Assembly (NCBI GenBank): GCA_007449985.2
Contig: VIIQ02000005.1
Location: forward strand, 868,001-932,000
Direction: 5' to 3'
Origin: Desmodesmus armatus
Taxonomy: Eukaryota > Chlorophyta > Chlorophyceae > Sphaeropleales > Scenedesmaceae
DNA length: 64,000 bases
The translations under genes were made by a program, and so were the position numbers. Below the pieces are notes generated by a model. That model was not told the origin of the DNA and ran no database searches. It saw nothing but the letters and a program-made list of their open reading frames with translations. Positions 35,901-48,600 of this stretch are shown here, one piece after another. Each line of letters opens with the position of its first letter. Within the stretch, counting starts at the first letter, position 1.

Positions 35901-36999
35901 GCAAGACATGGATGAATCATTGCCGGTTGACCCCCTGTGCTGGGTTACTGCTACCCCCACATTCACCCCATGCGTGGCCCCTGCTGTCACACTTGCTGCC
36001 TGATCCCTGACCCTTCACCAGGCCCAGAAGACATGCGGCCAACCCACCAAGCTTGAAGCAGCAACTTTTCCACAAAGCTTCCAGGCGTATGTGGACAGGT
36101 GAGGCGCTCTCTATGTTGACACACCTACAATCGCATGCTGCTGGCAAAGAGCTGGCCGTGGGTGCTGCTGCACTGCTACTGCTGCACTGCTACTGCTGCA
36201 CTGCTACAACACCGCTGAGGCAACACCGACCACATAGATTGGATCGATACCTTAGGTAGAGATCCAGATACGTTGTGTCAGGTTGGGCGGCATGCGGTCC
36301 CTCCTCAGGGCGCCGCCAGCAAATCAACAGGGCCTGCCAAGGCTGCCGCCAGATCACTGCTGCCCTGTCATGTTTGTTGTTGGTGCAGGGGTGAAGACCT
36401 GTTTGGCATAGAGCAACATTTGCACAACTGGCTGCACACACCCAGCGCATATGATGTGCTGTTTGTTAGGTGAGGCTGAACTGCCTCTGGGGTTAGGGCA
36501 CATGTGATTTCTGTAAAGCGACGCTGCAGACAGCCAGCAATGACAAGGTATGCTGGCCAGCATACTGGTGGTGCTGCATACGGCGTTCCAGAGCCTGCCT
36601 GGTGCTGCAGCGCAGCCAATCAGCCAGGCTGAACTCATCAACCCCAGCAAAGTGAGAATAGTGGCCCGACTGTGCTTCCCCTGTCGCAGGTATGAACACA
36701 TGTTTGATCTACAAGTGGCACAAGCAATATTCAAGAACCTGTGCTCATCAACACACCCTGATCAAGGCGGCAGCAGCAGTAAGGGGAGTACAGCAACGCA
36801 CAGCACTCTGGACCCGCAGCAGCTGGCAGCCATGTTTGCAGCAACAAAGCAGGAGCGTGCAAGCCGCGTCACTGAGCAGCAGCGGCAGAAGATGTATACC
36901 CAGCTGACGGCAGAGATGGATGCCCTGCCTCCCATCTTCGTACGGACAAGTCACTGCCACATACGGCCCCTCGTAGAGGCTGCAAGCACCAGCAGCTGA
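32981..36999 (+). CDS. Small sulfotransferase-like P-loop protein
   Basis: Seven exons read perfectly in phase: 32981-33031, 33104-33167, 33327-33426, 33568-33670, 36022-36098, 36389-36469, 36690-36999, giving 261 aa. A beta-strand and glycine-rich turn ICSVGGVGSTSLSNFL (about 34-49) resembles the 5'-phosphosulfate-binding loop, although the usual Lys is Ser. YLFGDPLAAVASHYRRN (85-101) resembles the 3'-phosphate-binding DP-x(5)-S-x(2)-RR motif. GIEQHLHNWL followed by YDVLFVRYEHM matches the late sulfotransferase region in which a gatekeeper helix is followed by a V-L-F-V-R-Y-E strand. The family call is an inference from these motifs; substrate and activity are unknown. The 2.35-kb intron 4 holds satellite array 2 yet the exons on both sides join in frame. 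Short tandem repeats also lie in intron 5. Confidence 0.65.
33870..35988. repeat. Satellite array 2: same monomers, inside an intron
   Basis: The same core as in array 1 recurs at about 33967, 34184, 34385, 34577, 34760, 34934, 35119, 35293, 35460, 35661 and 35861. The monomer order is d, b, c, d, e, f, g, h, b, c, d, followed by a piece of f. Types b, c and d recur at 1,276-1,284 bp, the same higher-order period as array 1. The first d-to-b step and the final d-to-f step skip monomers, which looks like internal deletion by recombination. The g-h segment (35119-35430) closely matches 6986-7309 and 8253-8594. The array fills most of intron 4 of the sulfotransferase-like gene. Confidence 0.85.
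36167..36207 (+). repeat. 14-bp tandem repeat, three copies
   Basis: The unit ctgcactgctactg occurs about three times in a row in intron 5 of the sulfotransferase-like gene. Confidence 0.85.
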
Positions 37000-37995
37000 G
37001 GCAGCTGAGACTGCCTGCACAGTGTGTTGACACATATACTTTGTGATGCCCTGAGCAAGGGACATCTTGTGGTGACTAACCAACCTGAGAGCAGCTGTTG
37101 GTGGGAGCTGGTGGTTGCATAGAGAGTTTGTTTTATGGGCCATACTGCTGGTGGATTGATGTTGCTTTCGCTTGTACAGCATGTGTCACGTGAGAATAAC
37201 ATCCAACTTCAAAAGCAGCGCAGCGCCACATCACCCACCAATGACACAGATCTGTTCAAGATCAGTGCAACGCACTTTTTGTTGACAGTGTACGGGACCA
37301 GCCTCCCCTAAGACTACAGGAATGCCTTGGCACACACCACATTGCCAGCCAACCAACCCATCCACTTCGAGTACCTCGCCAGCTTGTATTACACAGCAGA
37401 GGTGGCATGCAGCTCCCCTTGGACTTGGCAACAGCCACAATGGCCTCCTTGCTGGGGCCAGAAGCTGCGTTCCCAAGTCAAAGGCCAAAACTAAGTCAAA
37501 GGCCAAAACTACTACAGTATACAAATTTTTGATTGATCAGCATCACTAACCAAGCCTTCTGCACCAGCAATCCTGCCGATAGTCAGTGTGTGGAAACACT
37601 GCCAAGTTCACGGCAACCACACTACAGTCTGCAAGCAACGCAGCTCACATTTGGGTTTTGGACACTGAGCCAATATGCAGCATCCCACAACCACAGCTGA
37701 TAGCAGATGGCTAATATACACTGCCAGTAGTCTGGCAAGGTGACATGACCCCATATACACATTGTGGCACACCTAGCAGGCTTACGCACCAACACCAGCA
37801 CTATGACTCACAGACCGACATCCACCCTCACAGATCAAGTGCCACATTGTGCACCACACCACCTGTGGGTTGCCCCACAACCAGACACAGCTGCAGCTGC
37901 TGCCACACACCCAGCTGAGCAGCATACAACATATTGGGACACACACCAGCTTCACCACCCCCTGCACTCTGCTGTAACCCCCAACATCACACCCC
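37000..37995. other. Convergent 3' flanks, with an 18-bp doublet
   Basis: About 1 kb between convergent stop codons. It holds a perfect 18-bp tandem doublet (aagtcaaaggccaaaact) at 37475-37510 and a TGTAA (minus strand) at 37389-37393. No gene is supported. Confidence 0.45.
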
Positions 37996-39630
37996 TCAAG
38001 CCAGGATGACGCCCGGCAGCATGCTGGCCGCAGGCTCCCTGCATACCGGGCACAGCACATCCTCCTGGTCACTGACACCCTGCTGGTACTGCTGCCGCAC
38101 AGTGCTCTGCATGCGCTGCATGCAGCCCCCACACAGCACCAGGTGCTTGCAGGGCAGCAGCAGCACACTGCGCGGCTCGTCAAGGCACACCACACAGTGC
38201 TTCAGCTGGAACAGCTCCTCCTCGGCATTGCCCACGGGACCAGCAGCAGCATTCGGGGTCCGCTCCTCACCACCACTGCTGCGGGGTCCTGCCTCTGCTG
38301 CTGCTGGCGCCCTTGGTTGCTGCACACTGTGGCTGCTGCTGGCAGCACCTGCGGGTGCTGCTGCAGAGCTGCTTGCACCACCAGCGCTCCCCACCACCCC
38401 TCTGCCCCCAGGTGCTGCTGCGGGGGCTGCTGGGCGCAGGGGGACGCTCCCTGCAGGCTGCTCTGTGACAGGCACAGACCCGACACTCGCACGCATGGGA
38501 GGGACGTCCTCATATACATCACTGTCGTCATCCCAAACCTCTGCAGGGCTCAGCACCTCGCGCAGCGCCTGTTGCATCTGCAGGAGAATGTCCCGCTGCA
38601 GCTCCTCCACACCCCATATGGGCTCTATAGGCTCCCTGTTGAAGAGCCGGAAGCCTCCCAGTACAGGACGAGGAGGAGAAGGCAGCGGTGCAGGAGCATG
38701 GCGGGAACAGCGGGTGTCAGCACAGCAGCCCCCACAGCGGCTCTGCGAGCAGGACTGGGCTGCAGGCCGGCCGCAGATGCACCTCACTGGGGCCTGCTGC
38801 TGTGGCTGTGGCTGCTGTGGCTGGGCAATCGGTTGCTGCTGCTGCTGCTCTGCAGCACCTGCATAGGCATGCCTGCTGCACCCCCGGCAGCATGCAGCAC
38901 ACAGCAGGTTATCGCATGAGGGCGATGCGGTCTGGCCACAGCTGCAGCTGCCGGGCTCGCCAGGCTGTGGAGCTGGCTCCATTGACTCTGTGTCTGTAGC
39001 GTAGGTGTGCCTGCTGCAACCGTTGCAGCACTCTGCACACAGCAGGTGGTCACAGTAGGGTGAGGCGATCTGGCCGCAGCTGCAGCTGCCAGGCTCGCCG
39101 GGGCGCGGTGCTGCTTCTGACTCTGTGTCTGTGACGTAGGTGTGCCTGCTGCAGCCGTTGCAGCAGCTGCCACAGAGGGTGTAGTCACACTGAGGGGAAG
39201 CCACCTGGCCGCATGTGCAGCTGCCAGGCTCGCCGGCACGTGGTGGCTGCTCTGATCGGCTGTCTGCTGCTACCGCATGCCTGCTGCAACCGCCACAGCA
39301 TCTGCCACACAGTGCATAGTCGCACTGAGGGGACGCCACCTGGCCACAGCTGCAGCTGCCAGGCTCGCCAGGGCGTGGGGCTGGGCTGTAGCTGTAGCTG
39401 CTGTGCTGGGGTGGGATGTAAGAATAGCTGGAGTAATCTGACCCTGAGTCGCTGACAGGGGCACCGTGTCTGCTGCAACCCGAGCAGCAGCGTGCACACA
39501 GACAGTTGTCACAGGCTGGTGACGCTATCTGGCCACACTCACAGCTGCCGGGCTCCCCTGGTGGGGGCTGCACCCCTGCAGGGGGGAGCCAGTATGCCCC
39601 TGATGCGATGCCGTGTGGTGTCCGTAGCAT
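37996..39630 (-). CDS. RING E3 ubiquitin ligase with six tandem Cys-rich modules
   Basis: A single uninterrupted frame of 544 aa. Six copies of a Cys/His module lie at about residues 30-55, 93-118, 138-163, 183-208, 229-254 and 284-311. Five follow C-x-C-x7-C-x4-C-x2-C-C-x2-C-x2-H, for example CSCGQVASPQCDYALCGRCC then GGCSRH; the sixth has two extra residues before the last Cys. Each copy offers seven Cys and one His, enough for two zinc ions. Linkers carry Gly-Glu-Pro-Gly before each module. After a Pro/Ala-rich middle, a C3HC4 RING occupies 479-530 (CVVCLDEP, PCKHLVLCGGC, CPVC), so it likely acts as an E3 ubiquitin ligase. The module resembles short CG-x-A-x(3)-C zinc motifs but I cannot name the family. 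The lack of introns contrasts with its neighbours. Confidence 0.85.
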   Translation of the reverse strand: MLRTPHGIASGAYWLPPAGVQPPPGEPGSCECGQIASPACDNCLCARCCSGCSRHGAPVSDSGSDYSSYSYIPPQHSSYSYSPAPRPGEPGSCSCGQVASPQCDYALCGRCCGGCSRHAVAADSRSEQPPRAGEPGSCTCGQVASPQCDYTLCGSCCNGCSRHTYVTDTESEAAPRPGEPGSCSCGQIASPYCDHLLCAECCNGCSRHTYATDTESMEPAPQPGEPGSCSCGQTASPSCDNLLCAACCRGCSRHAYAGAAEQQQQQPIAQPQQPQPQQQAPVRCICGRPAAQSCSQSRCGGCCADTRCSRHAPAPLPSPPRPVLGGFRLFNREPIEPIWGVEELQRDILLQMQQALREVLSPAEVWDDDSDVYEDVPPMRASVGSVPVTEQPAGSVPLRPAAPAAAPGGRGVVGSAGGASSSAAAPAGAASSSHSVQQPRAPAAAEAGPRSSGGEERTPNAAAGPVGNAEEELFQLKHCVVCLDEPRSVLLLPCKHLVLCGGCMQRMQSTVRQQYQQGVSDQEDVLCPVCREPAASMLPGVILA

Positions 39631-39986
39631 TTAAAAAAGTTTCTTGGGATCAAACAGCAGCCTGCCAGTTTGGCCACTGAAGCATGGCAAGGGGTCATTC
39701 ACATTTGAATTATCCGAACGAACGAGGTTTCACAATTGATTACGGCCCCTCTCTCCTGCATTTGCGCGCGGTTCAGGTCCGACCGGTTGTATGCAAAGTC
39801 GGTGACAGTTGCACGTGGACATTGGGTGTTTGCAACAGGAAGCATAAGTGTAGCAATTGCAAGGTTTGGAGTGGAAGCTCCAGGCTCTTGCTGCCCATCT
39901 CCCCCCCCCCCCCCAAACACACACCCCCATTCCCAAGCAACACACACTTCCTTACAACAACAAAAGGCGTGGATTTCCACCTCCAC
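39631..39986. other. Intergenic: mL45 3' flank and RING gene promoter
   Basis: A 356-bp gap between two minus-strand genes, with a run of 14 C at 39901-39914. It should hold the RING gene promoter. Confidence 0.45.
39952..39956 (-). promoter_or_regulatory. Putative TGTAA poly(A) signal of mL45
   Basis: TGTAA on the minus strand, about 30 bp after the mL45 stop codon. Confidence 0.4.
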
Positions 39987-42105
39987 TCATGGGTTCAGCC
40001 AGCCCACCAGCCTCCACCTGCTGCCCGCCACATCACCGGGCTGGCTGAGCTCCAGCCCTGTCAGGCTGGCCTTCTGCCTCTTGACACGCGCCTGCGTCTT
40101 GCGCTCAAACACGCAGTACTCCGTCACATCCAGCACCTGTTGCGGGTCGCCAGCCAGCAGGTCGCCCCTGCTGCCGTATGCTGCAAAGCGCTGCTTGCTG
40201 CTGATGCACAGGGTGAACTGCAGGTAGTCATACTTTGACTGCTCAAAGAACTTGAATGCCCTGCATGATGCAGCAGCCGCAGCAGTGACCACAGTCGTCA
40301 CATAAAAACATTCCGGGGTTGACCGCGGCATAAGGACTGTGGAACTGTTGCAGCCACGGCTGCCAGGACAATGAGAGGTGAAGTACAGCAGCAACCCATG
40401 CTCCCGACCTTTATTCACCCTACCATATCACCTTGGCCCCCGCTGCGCTTCCTCACCGCTTTTGGACAATTTGGATGTTTCTGTCAAGCTGTTCTTGGTC
40501 CAGCATCTCCCAGTGTATGTCATTCCAGCCCTGCGTGCGCCGCTGCGAAGTCTGCGCCCGAAGCTTGATGAACACATCCTTTGACACAACCTGCACAGGC
40601 ACACAGTCACACAGGCGGCTGCATGCTCACACACAACTCAAACACATCACAGAGTGAGACAGCAGAGGATTGCACGAGTACAAGAGTGCGTACCATGCAA
40701 CCTGTATGCCAGTGCAAAATGCACAGGGTGCACAGCATTTGCCCTGATGTCACACAACCCTGGGGGGCAAATAGCGATAAGCGCACCACAGGCACTCACA
40801 AATGAGCACTACAGATGCTGTATGCGGTGCACGGCAGACACGTGCCACATTGCTGGATCATCTAGCAGGACTGTTTCCATTGCGGCTCTGCATGCACTCT
40901 CTGCTGACACACAGACAATTTCACGCAATGTGCAGCACGGCTGGTGCAAACGCTGCAACCGGAAGACACACAATAGCCCAGTCCACAGTGGAAGGCACAC
41001 TGGATCATGCGCTCAGGTGCGCAGCGGGTCCTCCTGCTGCATCCTACACCCCATTGCTTTGATGCCCGCTCCTGCCATCACCCCCACCACAGCACGCCAC
41101 ACCCCCACCGCAGCACCCTCCCCCTCCCCTCAGAGATTGTCAGCCAGCCAGGCAGGAGGTGGTGTGCCCCAGTTGACTCACATCTCTGATGAGGTCTGCC
41201 TGCATCTGTGCCTGTGCCTGCTGCACCCTGAGGTACACTGCAGCAGCCTCCTGCTTCATGGCCTCCTCACTAAACCCTGGTATGTTGGCCTTGGCCATTG
41301 AATTCCCGAGATAATTGCTATATTTGTTCCGGCCCAGCTTGAGCATAAGCCCTTTGAACTTCTCCCAACTGCGGTAGGCACCAGACTCAATGAATTCCTT
41401 GTACAGTCCCTGTGGGTGCGTGTACTGGTCCATGATTTGGCCAACCGTCACGCTTTTGAAGTCCAATTCAGCAAGCCTTGCTGACTGTTGTTGGGTGACC
41501 AGTGGCGACGGCCGCTTGCTGCTACTGCTGCTGCTGGAGGTGCTGACGGACCTGCAGGGCACACGGGAAGAGGGAGAGAAGGGACATGGGCGGGGGTTGG
41601 GTGACCAAGGAATGTTGGGCGATGCACAACCCCCCAGGGCCACTGGACAATGCGGCGTGACCCGACGGTGGCAGAAGCATGCACACCCTAGAGATAGGTG
41701 GACATGTGAGCATGGACCTCAGCTGATAGCTGGCATACCACAACACCACAATCACCCTCTTCCCCCACAACCTTGCTTCAAGACGACCACTGGTGCGGTG
41801 GTGGTGATCATGGTGTGTGTGTGAAGGAGGGGGGAGGGGCATGACTGTGCCTGGGACAGGAAAGCACCATACCTGCATTGCTGCCAACTGGATGGCTGCG
41901 ACTGTAACCACCTTGCGTGTGCACACCCTGCACCTGCTGTTGCTGCCGCTGCTAGCTGTGTAGACGCTGGTGACTGCAGGCTGCGACTGCTGCCATCAGC
42001 TGCATGCGCACAGTCCTGCAACCTGCATGACATGCTGCTGCTGCTGATGTGCGCCTTCGCAAGCTCAAGGCAGGTTGTAGTTTGTGACAGGGCAATCGCC
42101 TGCAT
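39987..42105 (-). CDS. Mitochondrial large-subunit ribosomal protein mL45 (Tim44/MRPL45 fold)
   Basis: Four exons in phase: 42105-41873, 41551-41182, 40590-40457, 40260-39987, giving 336 aa. The C-terminal half shows the Tim44-like fold shared by mL45 and the C-terminal part of Tim44: VVSKDVFIKLRAQ, WNDIHWEMLD, YDYLQFTLCISSKQRFAAYG, LDVTEYCVFERK and a final WRLVGWLNP. The order and ending match MRPL45 (conserved VLEYVVFEK and W-R-M-H near the C-terminus). mL45 sits near the exit tunnel and helps membrane insertion of nascent chains. The N-terminus is Ser/Ala-rich with few acidic residues, fitting a mitochondrial presequence. The start is uncertain: ATG 42105 is used, but ATG 42033 is also possible. 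Separation from Tim44 proper rests on length and the C-terminus. Confidence 0.78.
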
Positions 42106-42576
42106 GTGCAAAACTGCGGTGAGTGTGAGTGCCGACAGCAGCAGCACATAGGCCAGTCACCACCAGCAGGTCACATGTGGCTCATTGAGCCGATCATACC
42201 ATAACATCACAGTTACAGACGCACCTGCTCCCTGAAGCATCCATGTGCAACTCCTGTTCGCAGCACAGGCTGCAAGATCAACTGCTGTACACGCTGCATT
42301 CTTGGAAGAGGCTAGCGCTGCCAGGCGTCAAAACCGACTACACGGTATCAGCTCCAACCACGTGAAACACGCTACCGTCGCCTACCTGCTTGTTTTGGTT
42401 ATGGGGTCAACGGTTGTTTGACCGTGGCAACAGCACAAAAGAAAGGGGCACGTCAACGTGCCTAAAACATGAAATGTATCTACACATGTTAGTGAAGTCT
42501 GCACAGTCCTGTTCTGTGCTGCCACCACTAAAGCACAATTGGTTGTGGAGCTCAGGACATTGCTACTGTCCTCTGA
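42106..42576. promoter_or_regulatory. Shared upstream region of mL45 (-) and TTLL1 (+)
   Basis: A 471-bp divergent intergenic region holding both promoters. No specific motif is assigned. Confidence 0.5.
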
Positions 42577-45284
<2,708 letters not shown>

Positions 45285-45697
45285 CACTTTGCTGGCACAC
45301 CCCCATAAACTCTTACGTGCAGTGAATGCCCCCCCCCCCACCCCCCACACACACAGAATTCGTCCACCCATGACCATGCCTATCAGCAGGCCACCCTCTC
45401 AGGTGACACGACACGCCTTCGTGACACATGTTGCAAACAGAGTCAAGCACACAAAAGCACTGTTAAGGACAGCACTGCTTCAGTGACCACTGCAGCCTTG
45501 ATCTAGCGCAGGGGTACTATATTATAGAATGTTGGTACCCCTGGTCTAGCGCTCGCATATGTCGTCACAGACCTCACAACCCAGGGCAGACACAAAGTTA
45601 CCCATTCTTCTACATCATTCAGGCTACCAAGTTGGTCACCAGATGGTCCAGCACCACCTGTGCACACCCTTCTAGCTGTTGAACATTACAAGTGCTG
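45285..45697. other. Convergent 3' flanks of TTLL1 and the WDR62-like gene
   Basis: A 413-bp gap between convergent stop codons. A minus-strand TGTAA at 45686-45690, 8 bp beyond the WDR62-like stop codon, is a candidate poly(A) signal. No gene is seen. Confidence 0.45.
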
Positions 45698-48600
45698 TCA
45701 GGAGCTCTGCTGCGCATGGCCCAATCCTGCTCCTGACTCCTCAAGCTTCTGCATCACCAGGTTGAAGATGCGTGTGACACACACATCATCAGACTCGGCC
45801 CCCTCTGGGCCACCCTGCTGCACGCCGCCAATGCTAGCTGCTTGTGCCCTGAGGCTGCCTGCTGCATGTTGCGACCTGATGGGACTGCTGGCCAGCAGCT
45901 GGTGCTGCAAGCTGCCGCCGCTTCCATGCGCTGCCGCAATCCAGGCAGGTGTGCTGGGCGTTGGACTGGACATGTCAGCGCCTGCAAGCAGTCCACACCG
46001 CAGATTGGTGGCTTGCAGTCACGATTGCACAACAAACAAGGTGTTGGGGTGTGCATGGTCAAACCCCAGGTGTGATCTTGAAAGCTGGCCCGATTTCAAA
46101 CACTTTGCGCAGGTCTCATATGCCACTCGCTTGTGCAGCACCAAACAACAAGCACAAGAAAAGAAGCAGGGTGCTGTTCAGGCCAATCCTTCATCACGCA
46201 CCTGTGGCTGAATGCAGAGGCATTCCTGTGATGGTGGCATGCAGCTCGTTGATGGTGTGCAACACCTCCTGCTGCAGCCTCTGCTGCAACGGGACCGCCG
46301 GCACCAAGCTGCTGTTGCTGCTGCAGGAGCTGCCCGCCTGCTGCTGCTGGTCCATGTGCCCAGCCGATGCATCGCCATGTCCATGGTTTGGCGGTGTCAG
46401 CAGCTTGTTGAGCTCCTGGGTGCTGTCCTCATCAAGCCTCAGCCCCTGCAGGTCCTGCATCAGTGCCTGCAGCTCCAGCACGGAGTGCCTGAAGCTGTTC
46501 AGCTTTTCAGCCACAGCATGCAGGGCTGGGGCTGCCTCCCTCTGCAGCCCTCCAGCAGCAGCAGCTGCATGCAGGCCAGCACGCTGTCCTGCACTATGGG
46601 GTGTCTGCACCACGCTGGCTGCACTCCTGGAGGACACCTCCACCTGCACGTCATCTGCTGACACTGCTGAGCCCCCTGTGCAGCCCGACCAATCTTGCTG
46701 CTGCTGATGCTGCCTGGGAGCTGCAGCACCTGACCTCCCTTCCCCGCAGTCTCCATGGTCCCCTGTGACCTGGGGATGCAGAAACCAGTCAACAGGCATG
46801 CAGCATTATCAATCAATCGGCAAGAAAACGAGCTACAAACTTCACTTGAAAGTACGCTGCAGCCCAGCAGCAGTTAAGTCAGGGAGCATGCCAGCGGTGA
46901 CGTACCTGTGGTGACATGCAGCCGCCTCCTGCGCTGCTGCCTGACTTGGACCTGTCCTTGCTCCTGCCCAGCTTCATCCGCTGCAGCAGGCCCAACATGC
47001 TGCCCGCAGCACTGCCAGGCTTGCAGTCACTGTCAGGCCCGGAGTTTGAAGGGGAATGCCCCAGCAGAGACTGCAGGCCCCTGCCAGAAAAGCGACCTCC
47101 TGCACTGCTGAGACGCTTGCTACCACCCCTGCTGCTGCCCACACTGCCGGGTTCGCTGCCTGGCATGCTGCTGCCGCACGCGCTGCCTGGGGTGCTGGGC
47201 AGCTGCAGGTCAAGTGGAGATGATGATGCAGACGCATACGACGTGTGCCTGCTCACGCCCTTTACACCAGCTTCCTTGCGCGCCTCAGCCTCAGCACCTG
47301 CGCAGCTGCCAGCACCACCCTCTGTCAGGCTTGTCCCATCCCTTGTCAGGCCTTGCACAGGTGGGACAGCAGGCTGCTGGCCTGGCTCGTGTCTGACAGT
47401 AGCGCTCCAGCATCTGAACCCGCCATAAAGCCCTCGAGGTTCTTGCTGCTGCGGCCTGCACTGCCGTGCGGGGTCATATCATAGCAGGGGTTCTGCGCAA
47501 CCCAGTACGAGCTGCCAGAGTCCAGCACGGGGGCCTCCCCAGCCACTGCTGTGCCCCCAGCACTCGTCCCGAGGCTGGAACCCCCAGCTGACACGCCCAA
47601 GCCTTGGTCACCCTCATGTGCAGCGCCAGGAGCTGAAGAAGCACTGCAGGGTCTGCCTGCCAGCTGCTGTGCCTGACCATCTGCTGCTGTCGCGCCTTGT
47701 GGTGCCACTGCTGCCCCGGGCCACAGCTTCTTCAGCTCCATGGCTTCAGGGCTGGGTGTGACTTCCCAGGCCCCGTCGCTGCCCCACGCAGGCCACACCT
47801 GGTGGTTGCCGGCAGGTGTGACAGTCACACCAGCCTTTGTGCGCACAGCAGCAAGCCCAGCTGGCACATCAGCTACTGCTGCTGCTGCTGTTTGGGTGTG
47901 TGGCAGGGCTGCTGGCAGGGGTGAGTCTGTGAGAGAGCCACACATGTTGACCTTGGGGGTGTCGTCGTTGCTGGTGTAGATCAAACCGCTGGCCGGCACT
48001 GGGGTCAGATCAATGCTGTCCCTGCGCGCAGCGACTTCGCCCCCCCTGTGACTGCCCTCGGCTGCTGCTGCTGCTGCCTGCAGCTGGACAGTAGCCCCTG
48101 AAGCTTGCACAGCAGGTGCAGCAGAATGCCGGCTGCGCTGCTGCGCCAGGGGGCTCCCCAGTGCTGCTGCCTTCGCTGGGCTGCGGGCCGCTATGCTGGT
48201 GCCAATGCTGACCCTGCACTCACTGGACACGTCAAGCCGCCCATTCTGCTCCAGCAGCTGCCGCCTGCTGGCCTGCAGGCTGGGTATGCCACTGGGTGAG
48301 GCCCGGCCCCGTCCTGCCGACTGCTGGCCCCGCTGCTGCTGCGGGCTGCAAGAGGAGGCCAGGGGGCTGCGCAGGGCCGGTCTATCAGGGCTGAAGCTCT
48401 CTGAGGGCTCAGACAAGCTAGGACTCCTGCTGCCTTGCTGCAGGACCTCGTCCAAGCGGGGCAGGCTGCGCCTCGTGGGGGATAGCGAACTCCTCCTCCT
48501 GCTGCTGCTGTCTTGGCGTGCTGAGGTGGGGCCCTGCTCTGGTGACACCTCAGGGCTGCTGTCAAACAACAGCTGTGCCAGGCGTGCTTGTGTATTGGGT

